Origin: Ideonella oryzae
GTDB taxonomy: Bacteria > Pseudomonadota > Gammaproteobacteria > Burkholderiales > Burkholderiaceae_C
Direction: 5' to 3'
Assembly (NCBI RefSeq): GCF_024055665.1
Contig: NZ_JAMXMC010000008.1
Location: 186,001 to 250,000, forward strand
DNA length: 64,000 bases
Under the pieces are notes generated by a model that worked only from the letters and a program-made list of their open reading frames with translations, had not been told where the DNA came from and did no database searches. Each line of letters starts with the position of its first letter. Positions within the stretch are counted from its first letter, which is position 1. The position numbers were made by a program, and so were the translations under genes. Of this stretch, positions 9,649 through 17,890 are shown piece by piece.

Positions 9649-10284
9649 ATGACATCGATGTCCCACCGTCTTTCCGCCCTGTCTGCCCTGTTGCTCACGC
9701 TGGTGGCCGCGCCGTCGGCCATGGCCCAGTACAAGGTCATCGGGCCAGATGGCAAGGTCACCTACACCGACCGGCCGCCGACCTCCTCGCAGGCACAGGT
9801 GCAGATGATTTCTCCCAATGGGGCCGTGGGCGGTGGTGCGGAACTGGCGTCCCTGCCGGCGGCCTTGCGCCAATCGGCCAGCCGCTACCCGGTGACGCTC
9901 TACGCGGCCAAGAACTGCCCGCCCTGCGACACCGGCCGCGACCTGCTGGTGCAGCGTGGCATCCCGTTTGCCGAGAAGCGGGTGGAGACCAGCGCCGATC
10001 TGGAGGCCTACGCCAAGTTCAGTGGTGCGCGCACCCTGCCACTGCTGACCGTGGGCAGCCAGCAGATCAAGTCGGGCTCTCTCAACGACTGGAGCAGCTA
10101 TCTGGACGCGGCCGGCTATCCCAAGACCTCCGCCCTGCCCGGCAACTACCGGCGACCCTTGCCAACGCCCATGGCGGGCAATGCCCTGCCTCCAGGCGCG
10201 ATCCCGGCATCCGCCCCCGGGCCGGCGCCCGAGAATCAGACCGCGCCCGCGCCGTCAGGCAACACGCCCAACATCCGCTTCTGA
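9649..10284 (+). CDS. Exported DUF4124 plus glutaredoxin-like protein
   Basis: A 211-aa protein with a Sec signal peptide of about 26 residues (ends APSAMA before QYK). A short DUF4124 module follows (YKVIGPDGKVTYTDRPP, about 28-45), then a glutaredoxin/thioredoxin-fold segment with CPPC at Cys90-Cys93 in the context VTLYAAKNCPPCDTG. The C-terminus is Pro-rich and probably disordered. The active site suggests a periplasmic disulfide oxidoreductase, but the substrate is unknown. The ATG at 9649 is used; an in-frame TTG at 9631 is less likely. It is convergent with rmuC, 35 bases apart and with no obvious terminator. Confidence 0.85.
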   Translation: MTSMSHRLSALSALLLTLVAAPSAMAQYKVIGPDGKVTYTDRPPTSSQAQVQMISPNGAVGGGAELASLPAALRQSASRYPVTLYAAKNCPPCDTGRDLLVQRGIPFAEKRVETSADLEAYAKFSGARTLPLLTVGSQQIKSGSLNDWSSYLDAAGYPKTSALPGNYRRPLPTPMAGNALPPGAIPASAPGPAPENQTAPAPSGNTPNIRF

Positions 10285-10319
10285 GCGGTTTCGCGAGCCG
10301 ACTCCGCCCGTGACGGTGC

Positions 10320-11597
10320 TCAGGTCTCGGGCCCCTCGTCGGGCTCCGCACCGGCCTGCAGGATCTGCTGGGCCTGCGGCTCGGGCAACTGCTCGACGCT
10401 CTTGAGCCTGCGGGCCATTGCCCGGGTCCGCACTTCTGCGCTGTCGATGGTGGCGCTGGCCTCTTCCAGCTTCTTCTTGGTCTTGGCCAGCACCTCGCCG
10501 AACTTGGCGAACTCGGTCTTGACAGCACCCAGCACCTCCCAGACCTCGGCGCTGCGGCGCTCCAGCGCCAGGCTGCGAAAGCCCATCTGCAGGCTGCTGA
10601 GCGTGGCCAGCAGCGTGGTGGGGCCGGCCAGGGTGATGCGGTGCTCGCGCTGCAGGGCCTCGACCAGGCCCGGCCGGCGCAATGCCTCGGCATACAGCCC
10701 TTCAGTGGGCAGGAACAGGATGGCGAAGTCGGTGGTGTGTGGCGGCGCCACGTACTTCTCGCGGATGCTGCGGGCCTCGGCACGCAGGCGGACCTCCAGC
10801 GCCCGGGCCGCCGCCTCGGCCGCCACCGGATCGGCCTGGTCCTGAGCCTGCAGCAGGCGCTCGTAGTCCTCGCGCGGGAACTTGGCATCGATCGGCAGCC
10901 ACATCGGCAGGCCATCCTCGCGCCGCCCCGGCAGCCTGATGGCGAACTCGACCCGCGCGCCCGTGCCCGGCACGGTCTCGACGTTGGCAGCGTACTGTTC
11001 CGGGGTCAGCACCTGCTCCAGCAGGCCGGCCAGTTGCAGCTCGCCGAAGACGCCGCGCGACTTCACATTGGTCAGCACGCGGTTGAGCGAACCCACATCG
11101 CGGGCCAGCCCCTGCATCTCGCCCAGGCCCTGGTGCACCAGTTCCAGCCGCTCGGCCACTTGGCGGAAGCTCTCGCCCAGGCGCTGCTCCAACGTGGCGT
11201 GCAGCTTCTCGTCCACCGTGGCCCGCATCTGCTCGAGCTTCTTCTCGTTGCCATCCTGCAGTTGCAGCAGGCGGCGCTCGATGGTCTCGGTCACCCGACG
11301 CAGGGCCAGATCCTGGGCCTCGCGCGCCTGCGCCAGGCTGCGGGCCGCGTCGCCCGATTGCGTCAGCAGGCTCTGTTGCAGTTGGCCCAGGGACTGCGCC
11401 AGGGTCTGAGCCTGCTCCATGCGCGCCACACGCGCGCTCTGCTGCACCTCGGTGCGCAGTTCGCGCTCCAGCCGCTCCAGGGCATCCAGCAGCTCAGGGG
11501 GGAGGTTCGAGGCGGGCCGCAGCCAGAGGCCCAGCACCGCCAGCAGGGTCAGGCCCAGCAGGACCAGCACGCCAACTTCATAGAGAGACAGGGACAT
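10320..11597 (-). CDS. rmuC: DNA recombination protein RmuC
   Basis: A 425-aa RmuC-family protein, thought to limit inversions at short inverted repeats through a nuclease-like fold. An N-terminal hydrophobic helix (about 6-26) is followed by a long coiled coil (about 35-170) rich in Gln, Glu and Leu. The conserved RmuC core contains SRGVFGELQL and LPIDAKFPREDYERLL. The C-terminal coiled coil (LAKTKKKLEEASATIDSAE) is also typical. The gene starts 27 bases after the next gene upstream on the same strand. The molecular role in this species is inferred from family membership. Confidence 0.93.
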   Translation of the reverse strand: MSLSLYEVGVLVLLGLTLLAVLGLWLRPASNLPPELLDALERLERELRTEVQQSARVARMEQAQTLAQSLGQLQQSLLTQSGDAARSLAQAREAQDLALRRVTETIERRLLQLQDGNEKKLEQMRATVDEKLHATLEQRLGESFRQVAERLELVHQGLGEMQGLARDVGSLNRVLTNVKSRGVFGELQLAGLLEQVLTPEQYAANVETVPGTGARVEFAIRLPGRREDGLPMWLPIDAKFPREDYERLLQAQDQADPVAAEAAARALEVRLRAEARSIREKYVAPPHTTDFAILFLPTEGLYAEALRRPGLVEALQREHRITLAGPTTLLATLSSLQMGFRSLALERRSAEVWEVLGAVKTEFAKFGEVLAKTKKKLEEASATIDSAEVRTRAMARRLKSVEQLPEPQAQQILQAGAEPDEGPET

Positions 11598-11624
11598 GCC
11601 GGCATTGTCGCCGGCCCCCGGGGC

Positions 11625-12626
11625 TCAGGCCGAGGCCAATACCTCGGGGTTCAGCGGCGTGAGCGGCTGCCCGCCCGTGAGGGCAGCGATCAGGTTGTCG
11701 GCCGCCAGTTCGGCCATGGCCCGGCGGGTGGCCAGGCTGGCACTGGCGATGTGCGGGGTCAGCACCACATTGGGCACCTCCAGCAGGGCCGGGTGGACAC
11801 GGGGCTCGCCTTCAAACACATCCAGGCCGGCCGCGGCCAACTGGCCGGCCTTCAGCGCCTCGGCCAATGCGGCATCGTCCACCACGCCCCCGCGGGCGAC
11901 GTTGGTCAGCGTGGCGGTGGGCTTCATCAAGGCCAGCTGCTCGCGCCCCACCAGGTGGTGGGTGGCGGCGCTGTAGGGCACCACGATGACGAGGTGGTCC
12001 GCCTGGGCCATCAGCTCGGGCAAGGTCAGCCAACGGGCGCCGATGGCGGCCTCCTCGGCCTCGGACAGTCGGCTGCGGTTGTGATAGATCACCTTCATGC
12101 CGAAGCCCAGGGCGCCGCGGCGGGCGATGGCCTGGCCGATGCGGCCCATGCCCAGCACCCCCAGGGTGGCGCCGTGGATGTCCTGGCCGGCCATCAGGTC
12201 GTAGGACCAGTGCGTCCACTCGCCGCGGCGCAGAAAGCGCTCTGACTCGGTGATGCGACGGGCCGTGGCCATCATCAGCGCAAAGCCGAAGTCCGCGGTG
12301 GTCTCGGTCAACACCCCGGGGGCGTTGGTCACCAACACCCCGCGGGCGGTGCAGGCGGCGACGTCGATGTTGTTGTAGCCCACGGCCATGCTGCAGACGG
12401 CCTTCAGGGAGGGACACGCATCGAGCAAGACCGCATCGATCGGCTCGGACGCGGCCACGAAGACACCCGCCTTGCCTTGCAGACGCCGGACCAGTTCTTC
12501 ACGCCCGATCAGGGCGCTGTCCGCATAGGCCTCGACATCAAAGTGTTGGCGCAGGCGGTCCACGGTGTCGGGAAACACCTGGCGGGCCACCAGGACGGCA
12601 GGACGGTGGGGGGCCGATGGGGACAT
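11625..12626 (-). CDS. D-2-hydroxyacid dehydrogenase (glyoxylate/hydroxypyruvate reductase-like)
   Basis: NAD(P)-dependent D-isomer 2-hydroxyacid dehydrogenase of 333 aa. The Rossmann motif is GMGRIG at 159-164. The catalytic triad of the family is present: Arg245 in VARGG, Glu274 in FEGEP and His292 in TPHIAS. The segment MAVGYNNID is typical of the glyoxylate/2-ketogluconate reductase branch (GhrB-like), so reduction of glyoxylate or hydroxypyruvate is the best guess, though substrate cannot be fixed from sequence. It lies 18 bases downstream of the HDAC-family gene and may be co-transcribed with it. Confidence 0.9.
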   Translation of the reverse strand: MSPSAPHRPAVLVARQVFPDTVDRLRQHFDVEAYADSALIGREELVRRLQGKAGVFVAASEPIDAVLLDACPSLKAVCSMAVGYNNIDVAACTARGVLVTNAPGVLTETTADFGFALMMATARRITESERFLRRGEWTHWSYDLMAGQDIHGATLGVLGMGRIGQAIARRGALGFGMKVIYHNRSRLSEAEEAAIGARWLTLPELMAQADHLVIVVPYSAATHHLVGREQLALMKPTATLTNVARGGVVDDAALAEALKAGQLAAAGLDVFEGEPRVHPALLEVPNVVLTPHIASASLATRRAMAELAADNLIAALTGGQPLTPLNPEVLASA

Positions 12627-12644
12627 GGCGTGCAGAGGCTGTGT

Positions 12645-13625
12645 TCAGCGCGGAGTCGTGTCAGGCGGGCGATTGTGCGTGGAATCCATGCCCCTGCGGA
12701 CCTGCCTGGCTTCCCAACTGGCCAGGGCCTGCGCCACGGTGGTCAACTGGATGGACACCGTGTCTGCGATGTCCCGGCCGTAGCCGCCAGCCATGGTGAG
12801 CGCCACCGGGATGCCGCGCTCGCGGAGTGCGACCAGCACCCGGCAGTCCCGCTCGGCCAGCCCGGCGGCGGTGAGGCGCAGCCGCCCCAGCCGGTCGTTC
12901 TCGTGCGGGTCCGCACCGGCCAGATAGAAGGCCAGCCCGGGGAGATGGTCCCCATGCCGGGCCCAGACGGTGTCCAGGGCCTGGTCCAGGGCTTGAAGGT
13001 AAGGCTCGTCGGTGCAGCCATCGGGCAGGTCCACGTCCAGGTCGCCGGGCACCTTGCGAAAAGGAAAGTTCCGCTCGCCATGCAGGGAGAGCGTGAACAC
13101 CGTTGGATCGTCAGCAAAGATGGCGGCCGTGCCATTGCCCTGGTGCACATCCAGGTCGATCACCAGCACCCGCAGCAGCTGCCCATGGAGGCGATGCCAC
13201 TCCCCTTGCATTCGCCGGGCGGCGACGGCGACGTCGTTGAAAACGCAGTAGCCTGAGCCCTTGTCGGAGCTGGCGTGGTGGGTGCCGCCGGCCAGGTTGA
13301 CGGCCACGCCTTCGGACAGCGCGGTTCGGGCCGCCGCGATCGTCGCACCGACGGATCGCCTGGAACGCTCGGCCATGCGCTCGGACCAGGGAAAGCCGAT
13401 CTCCCGTTGCTGGGCCGGACTCAGCCAGCCTTCGAGCACCGCGGCCACGTAGTCGGGGCTGTGCGCCAGCATCAGTTCGCCATCACTGGCGGCGGGCGCC
13501 GGGCTCAGCCGAACCTTGGGCAGGCGGCTGGCCACAGCCTCCCGCAGCAAGCCGTACTTGGAGACAGGAAAGCGGTGCCCCGCCGGCAGAGGCAGCGTGT
13601 GGTGGTCGGAGGTGAAGGCCTGCAT
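12645..13625 (-). CDS. Histone deacetylase superfamily (acetylpolyamine/AcuC-type) hydrolase
   Basis: A 326-aa zinc-dependent deacetylase of the HDAC/AcuC/AphA superfamily. Active-site elements are all present: the His pair His116-His117 in GGTHHASSDKG, the YCVFND segment, zinc ligands Asp159 and His161 in DLDVHQGN, and Asp239 in AGADPHE. In bacteria, relatives deacetylate acetylated polyamines, acetoin-pathway proteins or other small amides; which applies here is unknown. It is the first gene of a short minus-strand run with the hydroxyacid dehydrogenase and rmuC, and is divergent from the phasin across a 218-base promoter region. Confidence 0.9.
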   Translation of the reverse strand: MQAFTSDHHTLPLPAGHRFPVSKYGLLREAVASRLPKVRLSPAPAASDGELMLAHSPDYVAAVLEGWLSPAQQREIGFPWSERMAERSRRSVGATIAAARTALSEGVAVNLAGGTHHASSDKGSGYCVFNDVAVAARRMQGEWHRLHGQLLRVLVIDLDVHQGNGTAAIFADDPTVFTLSLHGERNFPFRKVPGDLDVDLPDGCTDEPYLQALDQALDTVWARHGDHLPGLAFYLAGADPHENDRLGRLRLTAAGLAERDCRVLVALRERGIPVALTMAGGYGRDIADTVSIQLTTVAQALASWEARQVRRGMDSTHNRPPDTTPR

Positions 13626-13693
13626 CGGTGCCTGATTCTGCGTCGCGCAGGGATGCCCCGTGCGGCAGCCGCTTTTAGAGTGGCGACACTAGA

Positions 13694-13768
13694 TTGCTGC
13701 ATCGCAACATTCTGGGCTTGTGTTCCCGCCGCCGGGCCCTATACTTGGAGCCATGTTGCAGCGCACAA
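13694..13768 (+). promoter_or_regulatory. Phasin promoter with two candidate PhaR operators
   Basis: A promoter fits well: -35 TTGTGT (13718-13723), a 16-base spacer and -10 TATACT (13740-13745). Two related TGC-rich sites flank it: TTGCTGCATCGCAACA (13694-13709) just upstream and ATGTTGCAGCGCACAA (13753-13768) over the expected transcription start. Each has the form of GC-centred half-sites around TTGCNGC/GCGCAA. In PHA-producing bacteria PhaR represses phasin genes from such TGC-rich sites. PhaR binding here is inferred. Confidence 0.6.
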
Positions 13769-13843
13769 ACCTCGGATGGTTGTCGTAGACCGAATGGGCT
13801 GCATCGGTTCCTGAACCCCTGACCCCCACCTTTGGAGACTGAC

Positions 13844-14401
13844 ATGCTGACTGCCGAACAAGTGATCGCCACCCAAAAAGCCAACGTCGAAACCGCCCTG
13901 GATCTGGCCAGCAAGGCCTTTGAAGGTGTGGAAAAGCTGGTTGAACTGAACATGCAAGTGGCCAAGGCCACCATGGGCGATGCCGCCGAGACCGCCAAGG
14001 CCGCCATTGCCGCCAAGGACCCGCAAGAGCTGCTGTCGCTGCAAGCCGGCATGCTGCAACCGGCCGCCGAGAAGGTTGCCGCCTACAGCCGCCACCTGTA
14101 CGACATCGCTGCCAGCACCAACGCCGAACTGACCAAGGCCATGGAAGCCCAGCTGGGCGACGCCCAGAAGAAGTTCATGGCCACCGTGGACACCGCGGTC
14201 AAGAACGCCCCGGCCGGTACCGAGAATGCCGTGGCCCTGGTGAAGTCCGCGATGGCTGCCGCCAACAACGCCTACGAATCCGTGCACAAGGCCGCCAAGC
14301 AGGCCGCCGACGTGGCCGAAGCCAACTTCCAGGCCATGACCAACACCGCCGTGAAGGCCGCCCAGGCTGCCCCGAAGGCAACCCGCCGCACGACGGCCTG
14401 A
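13844..14401 (+). CDS. Phasin family protein (PHA granule-associated)
   Basis: A 185-aa Ala-rich, helical phasin that coats polyhydroxyalkanoate granules and controls their size and number. The N-terminus MLTAEQVIATQKANVETALD and the heptad-like Lys/Ala-rich body without membrane segments or Cys are typical of the PhaP family of Burkholderiales. The C-terminal tail is basic (KATRRTTA). The ATG at 13844 follows GGAGA at a suitable distance, so it is preferred over an in-frame ATG four codons upstream. It is a single-gene transcript with its own promoter and strong terminator. Codon use is strongly biased, which suggests high expression. Confidence 0.93.
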   Translation: MLTAEQVIATQKANVETALDLASKAFEGVEKLVELNMQVAKATMGDAAETAKAAIAAKDPQELLSLQAGMLQPAAEKVAAYSRHLYDIAASTNAELTKAMEAQLGDAQKKFMATVDTAVKNAPAGTENAVALVKSAMAAANNAYESVHKAAKQAADVAEANFQAMTNTAVKAAQAAPKATRRTTA

Positions 14402-14537
14402 GTGAAGGACGCCTGCGGGCCTGGAACTTTCCTGTCCCGCAGGACTCTTTCCGGGTGTCATGGCGTTGCCATCGCCATGGCCTCCACAGGAGACCTCTCC
14501 TCGGTACCTGTCTGAGATGACTCTCAAGGTACTTTGA

Positions 14538-14561
14538 CCCGGCCCTTCGGCCGGGTTTTTC
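14538..14561 (+). terminator. Rho-independent terminator of the phasin gene
   Basis: Perfect stem CCCGGCC/GGCCGGG with loop CTTC (14538-14555), followed by TTTTT. It lies 136 bases after the phasin stop. Confidence 0.9.
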
Positions 14562-14591
14562 TTTGGGGGCACCCGTTTTGTGCCCCGCCCC

Positions 14592-15503
14592 TCAACGGGT
14601 CAGGGCTGCGATCTTCGCCTTCAGCGCGGGCCACTGGGCCGTGGCGGCCTCGCGTCCCGACTGCACCGCCTTCATCCGGGCGGTGAAATCCGAGCTCGAC
14701 ACTCCGACCAGGCTGGGCCGGATCAGCACATCCGCGTTCTGCAGTTCCCAGCGGTTGATGCTGCGCCCCATGATGGCAAAGGTCTGCATCAGCAGATGAA
14801 AGGCATCGCCGGTGGCCCCCGGGTCCGGCGGGGTCGAGATGTCCACCGCAATCACCAGTTCGGCCCCCATTTCACGTGCGAAGCGCACCGGGACCGGGCT
14901 GGCCAGGCCGCCATCCAGGTATTCCCGCTCGCCGATGCGCACCGGCTGGAACACCGCCGGCACCGCGCTGGATGCACGCACCGCTGTGCCGGTGTCGCCT
15001 CGGCGGAACAAGACCGGATCACCACTGGCGGCATCGGTGGCCACGATGCCCAGAGGCAGTGGCATCTGCTCGATCAGCCGGTTGCCGGTCTGGCTGCGTA
15101 CATAGCGCGCCAGGGCCTCGCCACGAATCAGCCCACGGCCCGGAAAGGCCCAGTCCGTCAGGGCCGACTCGTCCATGGTCCGCGCCAAGCCGACCAGTTC
15201 AGTGCCGTTCTTGCCACTGGCATACAGCGCGGCCACAAGGCTGCCGGCCGAGGTGCCGACCACCAAGTCCGGTCGAATGCCGTGTTCTTCCAGAACCTGG
15301 ATCACCCCAATGTGGGCAAAACCGCGTGCAGCACCGCCGCCCAGGGCCAGACCGATGCGTGGCAGACGGGGCGGCTTGACAACGGGGGGAAGCGGGGGCG
15401 GCTCGATGGCCGGCGGGGTGGACTGGCATCCAGCCAGGTACAGCAGACCGGCCCCCAGGCCGCCCAGGAGGTGGCGGCGGGCCGGAACAAAGTCAGACGG
15501 CAT
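14592..15503 (-). CDS. Patatin-like phospholipase lipoprotein (RssA/NTE type)
   Basis: A 303-aa patatin-domain hydrolase with a lipoprotein signal: MPSDFVPARRHLLGGLGAG, then lipobox LYLAGC with Cys26 as the lipid-acceptor. A Pro-rich spacer follows. The catalytic dyad is Ser85 in GTSAG and Asp197 in DGG, and the oxyanion loop is GGGAARG (55-61). It probably acts on phospholipids or lysophospholipids at the envelope. It is a single gene, convergent with the phasin and divergent from the sulfur-assimilation operon. A twin-Arg pair (RR at 9-10) precedes the hydrophobic stretch, but the signal looks like a lipoprotein (Sec) type. Confidence 0.9.
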   Translation of the reverse strand: MPSDFVPARRHLLGGLGAGLLYLAGCQSTPPAIEPPPLPPVVKPPRLPRIGLALGGGAARGFAHIGVIQVLEEHGIRPDLVVGTSAGSLVAALYASGKNGTELVGLARTMDESALTDWAFPGRGLIRGEALARYVRSQTGNRLIEQMPLPLGIVATDAASGDPVLFRRGDTGTAVRASSAVPAVFQPVRIGEREYLDGGLASPVPVRFAREMGAELVIAVDISTPPDPGATGDAFHLLMQTFAIMGRSINRWELQNADVLIRPSLVGVSSSDFTARMKAVQSGREAATAQWPALKAKIAALTR

Positions 15504-15551
15504 GGCGGGATTCTAGGACCAGCGCGACCTTCTTCGAAAACATCATATTCA

Positions 15552-15598
15552 AATGCGAAATAAGCATTCAACTTAAATGTACTTTTCAAGAATATAAG
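15552..15598 (+). promoter_or_regulatory. Candidate activator/promoter region of the sulfur operon
   Basis: An unusually AT-rich block upstream of the sulfite reductase gene. It holds an inverted repeat AATGC-N7-GCATT (15552-15568) and a -10-like TATAAG (15593-15598) without a good -35. The lack of a -35 suggests activation by a LysR-type regulator such as CysB, which binds AT-rich sites. No regulator gene is adjacent. Confidence 0.35.
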
Positions 15599-15673
15599 GC
15601 CTCCCTAGAGTGCGGGTCATGGGTCGTCCTCGATCCCCTTCTCTGTGCCGTTGACCTGCACCTCACCTGCGTC

Positions 15674-17395
15674 ATGTACCAGTACACCTCCTTTGACCGC
15701 CAAGTCGTCCACCAACGGGCTGCCCAGTTCCGCGACCAGCTGGAACGCAACCTGAAGGGCGAGTTGGCCGACGACGACTTCCGCCCGCTGCGGCTGCAGA
15801 ACGGCTGGTACATCCAGCGTCATGCGCCGATGCTGCGGGTGGCCGTGCCCTATGGCGAGCTGTCCTCGGTCCAGCTGCGGCAGCTGGCGGTCATCGCCCG
15901 CGAGCTCGACCGCGGCTTCGGACACTTCACCACCCGCCAGAACCTGCAGTTCAACTGGATTCCGCTGGCGCGCTCCGCCGACGCCATGGACCTGCTGGCC
16001 GAGGCGGACATGCACGGCATCCAGACCTCGGGCAACTGCATCCGCAACATCACCAGCGATGCACTGGCTGGCATCGCACCGGACGAGATCGTCGACCCGC
16101 GGCCCTACTGCGAGATCCTGCGCCAGTGGAGCACGCTGCACCCTGAGTTCGCCTTCCTGCCGCGCAAGTTCAAGATCGCGGTCAGCGGTGCCGCTGAGGA
16201 CCGTGCGGCCATCGCCTGGCATGACGTCGGCCTGCAACTGCTGAAGAACGACGCGGGTGAGGTCGGCTTCAAGGTCTATGTTGGCGGCGGCATGGGCCGC
16301 ACGCCCGTGATCGGCTCGGTGATCAACGCTTTCGTGCCCTGGCAGGAGATCCTGGTCTATCTGGAGGCCATCGTCCGCGTCTACAACCGCTTCGGCCGGC
16401 GCGACAACCTCTACAAGGCCCGCATCAAGATCCTGGTGAAGGCCGAGGGCCAGAAGTTCTTCGACGCGGTCAACGCCGAGTTCGACAAGATCCTGAGCCA
16501 GGATGCCGACGGCCGCGAGCACATCATCCCGGTCAGCGAACTCGAGCGCGTGTCGCGCAGCTTCGTCGACCCGGCGGGCGTGCGTCCGGCCACCAACGGC
16601 TTCGACCCGCACCGTGGCGGCCAGACCCCGCCGGCCTTCCTGCGCTGGCTGGAGCGCAACGTGCACGCCCACCGCGTGCCGGGCTACCGCGCCGTGACCC
16701 TGTCGCTCAAGCGTGCGGGCCAGGCCCCTGGCGACGTGACCGCCGAGCAAATGGACATCGCCGCGACGATGGCCGACCGCTATTCGCTGGGCGAGCTGCG
16801 TGTGACCCACGAGCAGAACCTGCTGCTGCCCTGGGTGCGTGAGGCCGATCTGCTGGCCGTCTGGCATGCCGCCCGCGAAGCCGGCTTCGCCACGCCCAAC
16901 ATCGGCCTGCTCACCGACATCATCGCCTGCCCAGGCGGCGATTTTTGCGCCCTGGCCAATGCCCGCTCCATTCCCGTGGCGGCCGACATCAGCGAGCGCT
17001 TCGCCGATCTGGACGCGGTCTACGAGCTGGGCCCCATCGACCTGCACATCAGCGGCTGCATGAACTCCTGCGGCCACCACCACACCGGCCACATCGGCGT
17101 GCTCGGCGTCGACAAGGACGGCAAGGAGTGGTACCAGGTGTCGGTGGGGGGCTCGGATGGCAGCCACCTGTCCGGCCCCGCCATTCCGGGCAAGGTCATC
17201 GGCCCCGCCTTCGCGGCCGAGGAAGTGGCCGACGTGGTCGAGGCCCTGATCGAGGCGTACCGGGCCCACAAGGCGCCTGGCGAGCACTTCGTGGACACGG
17301 TGCGCCGCATCGGCATCCCGCCGCTGCGCGCCGCCGCCGACGCCGTGCGCCATGCCACCGCCCAGCCTGCCACGGCCGAAGCCGAGACCGTGTGA
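15674..17395 (+). CDS. Assimilatory sulfite (nitrite/sulfite) reductase, siroheme type
   Basis: A 573-aa siroheme and [4Fe-4S] reductase that converts sulfite to sulfide for cysteine synthesis. The four cluster-ligating cysteines are Cys419 and Cys425 in CPGGDFC, and Cys462 and Cys466 in SGCMNSC. Two ferredoxin-like half-domains are present, with the first around residues 50-130 (RNLQFNWI). The single-subunit form without a flavoprotein partner is the type seen next to DUF934 and CysH in Burkholderiales, hence sulfite rather than nitrite as substrate. It is the first gene of an operon; the next gene starts 8 bases after the stop. Confidence 0.92.
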   Translation: MYQYTSFDRQVVHQRAAQFRDQLERNLKGELADDDFRPLRLQNGWYIQRHAPMLRVAVPYGELSSVQLRQLAVIARELDRGFGHFTTRQNLQFNWIPLARSADAMDLLAEADMHGIQTSGNCIRNITSDALAGIAPDEIVDPRPYCEILRQWSTLHPEFAFLPRKFKIAVSGAAEDRAAIAWHDVGLQLLKNDAGEVGFKVYVGGGMGRTPVIGSVINAFVPWQEILVYLEAIVRVYNRFGRRDNLYKARIKILVKAEGQKFFDAVNAEFDKILSQDADGREHIIPVSELERVSRSFVDPAGVRPATNGFDPHRGGQTPPAFLRWLERNVHAHRVPGYRAVTLSLKRAGQAPGDVTAEQMDIAATMADRYSLGELRVTHEQNLLLPWVREADLLAVWHAAREAGFATPNIGLLTDIIACPGGDFCALANARSIPVAADISERFADLDAVYELGPIDLHISGCMNSCGHHHTGHIGVLGVDKDGKEWYQVSVGGSDGSHLSGPAIPGKVIGPAFAAEEVADVVEALIEAYRAHKAPGEHFVDTVRRIGIPPLRAAADAVRHATAQPATAEAETV

Positions 17396-17403
17396 GAACC
17401 GCC

Positions 17404-17877
17404 ATGCAATTCATCCACGACCCCCAAGACCGCTGGCACCGCCTGGACGGTGACGCGCCGGCCCTGCCGACAGCCCATGCCCTGCTGACCCTGCCGCAGT
17501 GGCAAGCCGTGCGCACCACCTGGCCGGCCGATCTGCCGGTGGGCCTGGCCCTGGCCAACACCGACGAGGTCGAGGATCTGGCTGGCGATCTGCCCCGCCT
17601 GGCGCTGGTCGCCCTGCACTTTCCCAAGTGGACCGATGGCCGCGCCTACAGCCAGGCCCGCGTGCTGCGCACCCGTCTGCGCTTTGCCGGCGAGCTGCGC
17701 GCCACCGGCGATGTGCTGGTGGACATGCTGCCCTTGCTCTCGCGCACCGGCTTTGACGCCGTCCAGTTGCGCGCGGGTGAGAACGAGGCCAGTGCCCGCC
17801 GCGCCCTGACCCTGGTGACCGATCACTACCAGGGTGACGTGCACCAGCCCCGCCCCCAATTCGCCCGCATTGCCTGA
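17404..17877 (+). CDS. DUF934 family protein of the sulfate-assimilation operon
   Basis: A 157-aa cytoplasmic DUF934 protein. It begins MQFIHDPQDRWHRLDGD and has the family signature FPKWTDGRAYSQARVLR in the centre, followed by LVDMLPLLSRTGFDAVQLR. No catalytic residues are assigned to the family. Almost all homologues sit between sulfite reductase and CysH, as here, so a role in sulfite or APS reduction (assembly, stability or electron flow) is inferred from context. The ATG at 17404 lies 8 bases after the reductase stop, and 13 bases separate it from cysH. Confidence 0.9.
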   Translation: MQFIHDPQDRWHRLDGDAPALPTAHALLTLPQWQAVRTTWPADLPVGLALANTDEVEDLAGDLPRLALVALHFPKWTDGRAYSQARVLRTRLRFAGELRATGDVLVDMLPLLSRTGFDAVQLRAGENEASARRALTLVTDHYQGDVHQPRPQFARIA

Positions 17878-17890
17878 AGAGTTGCCTGAG

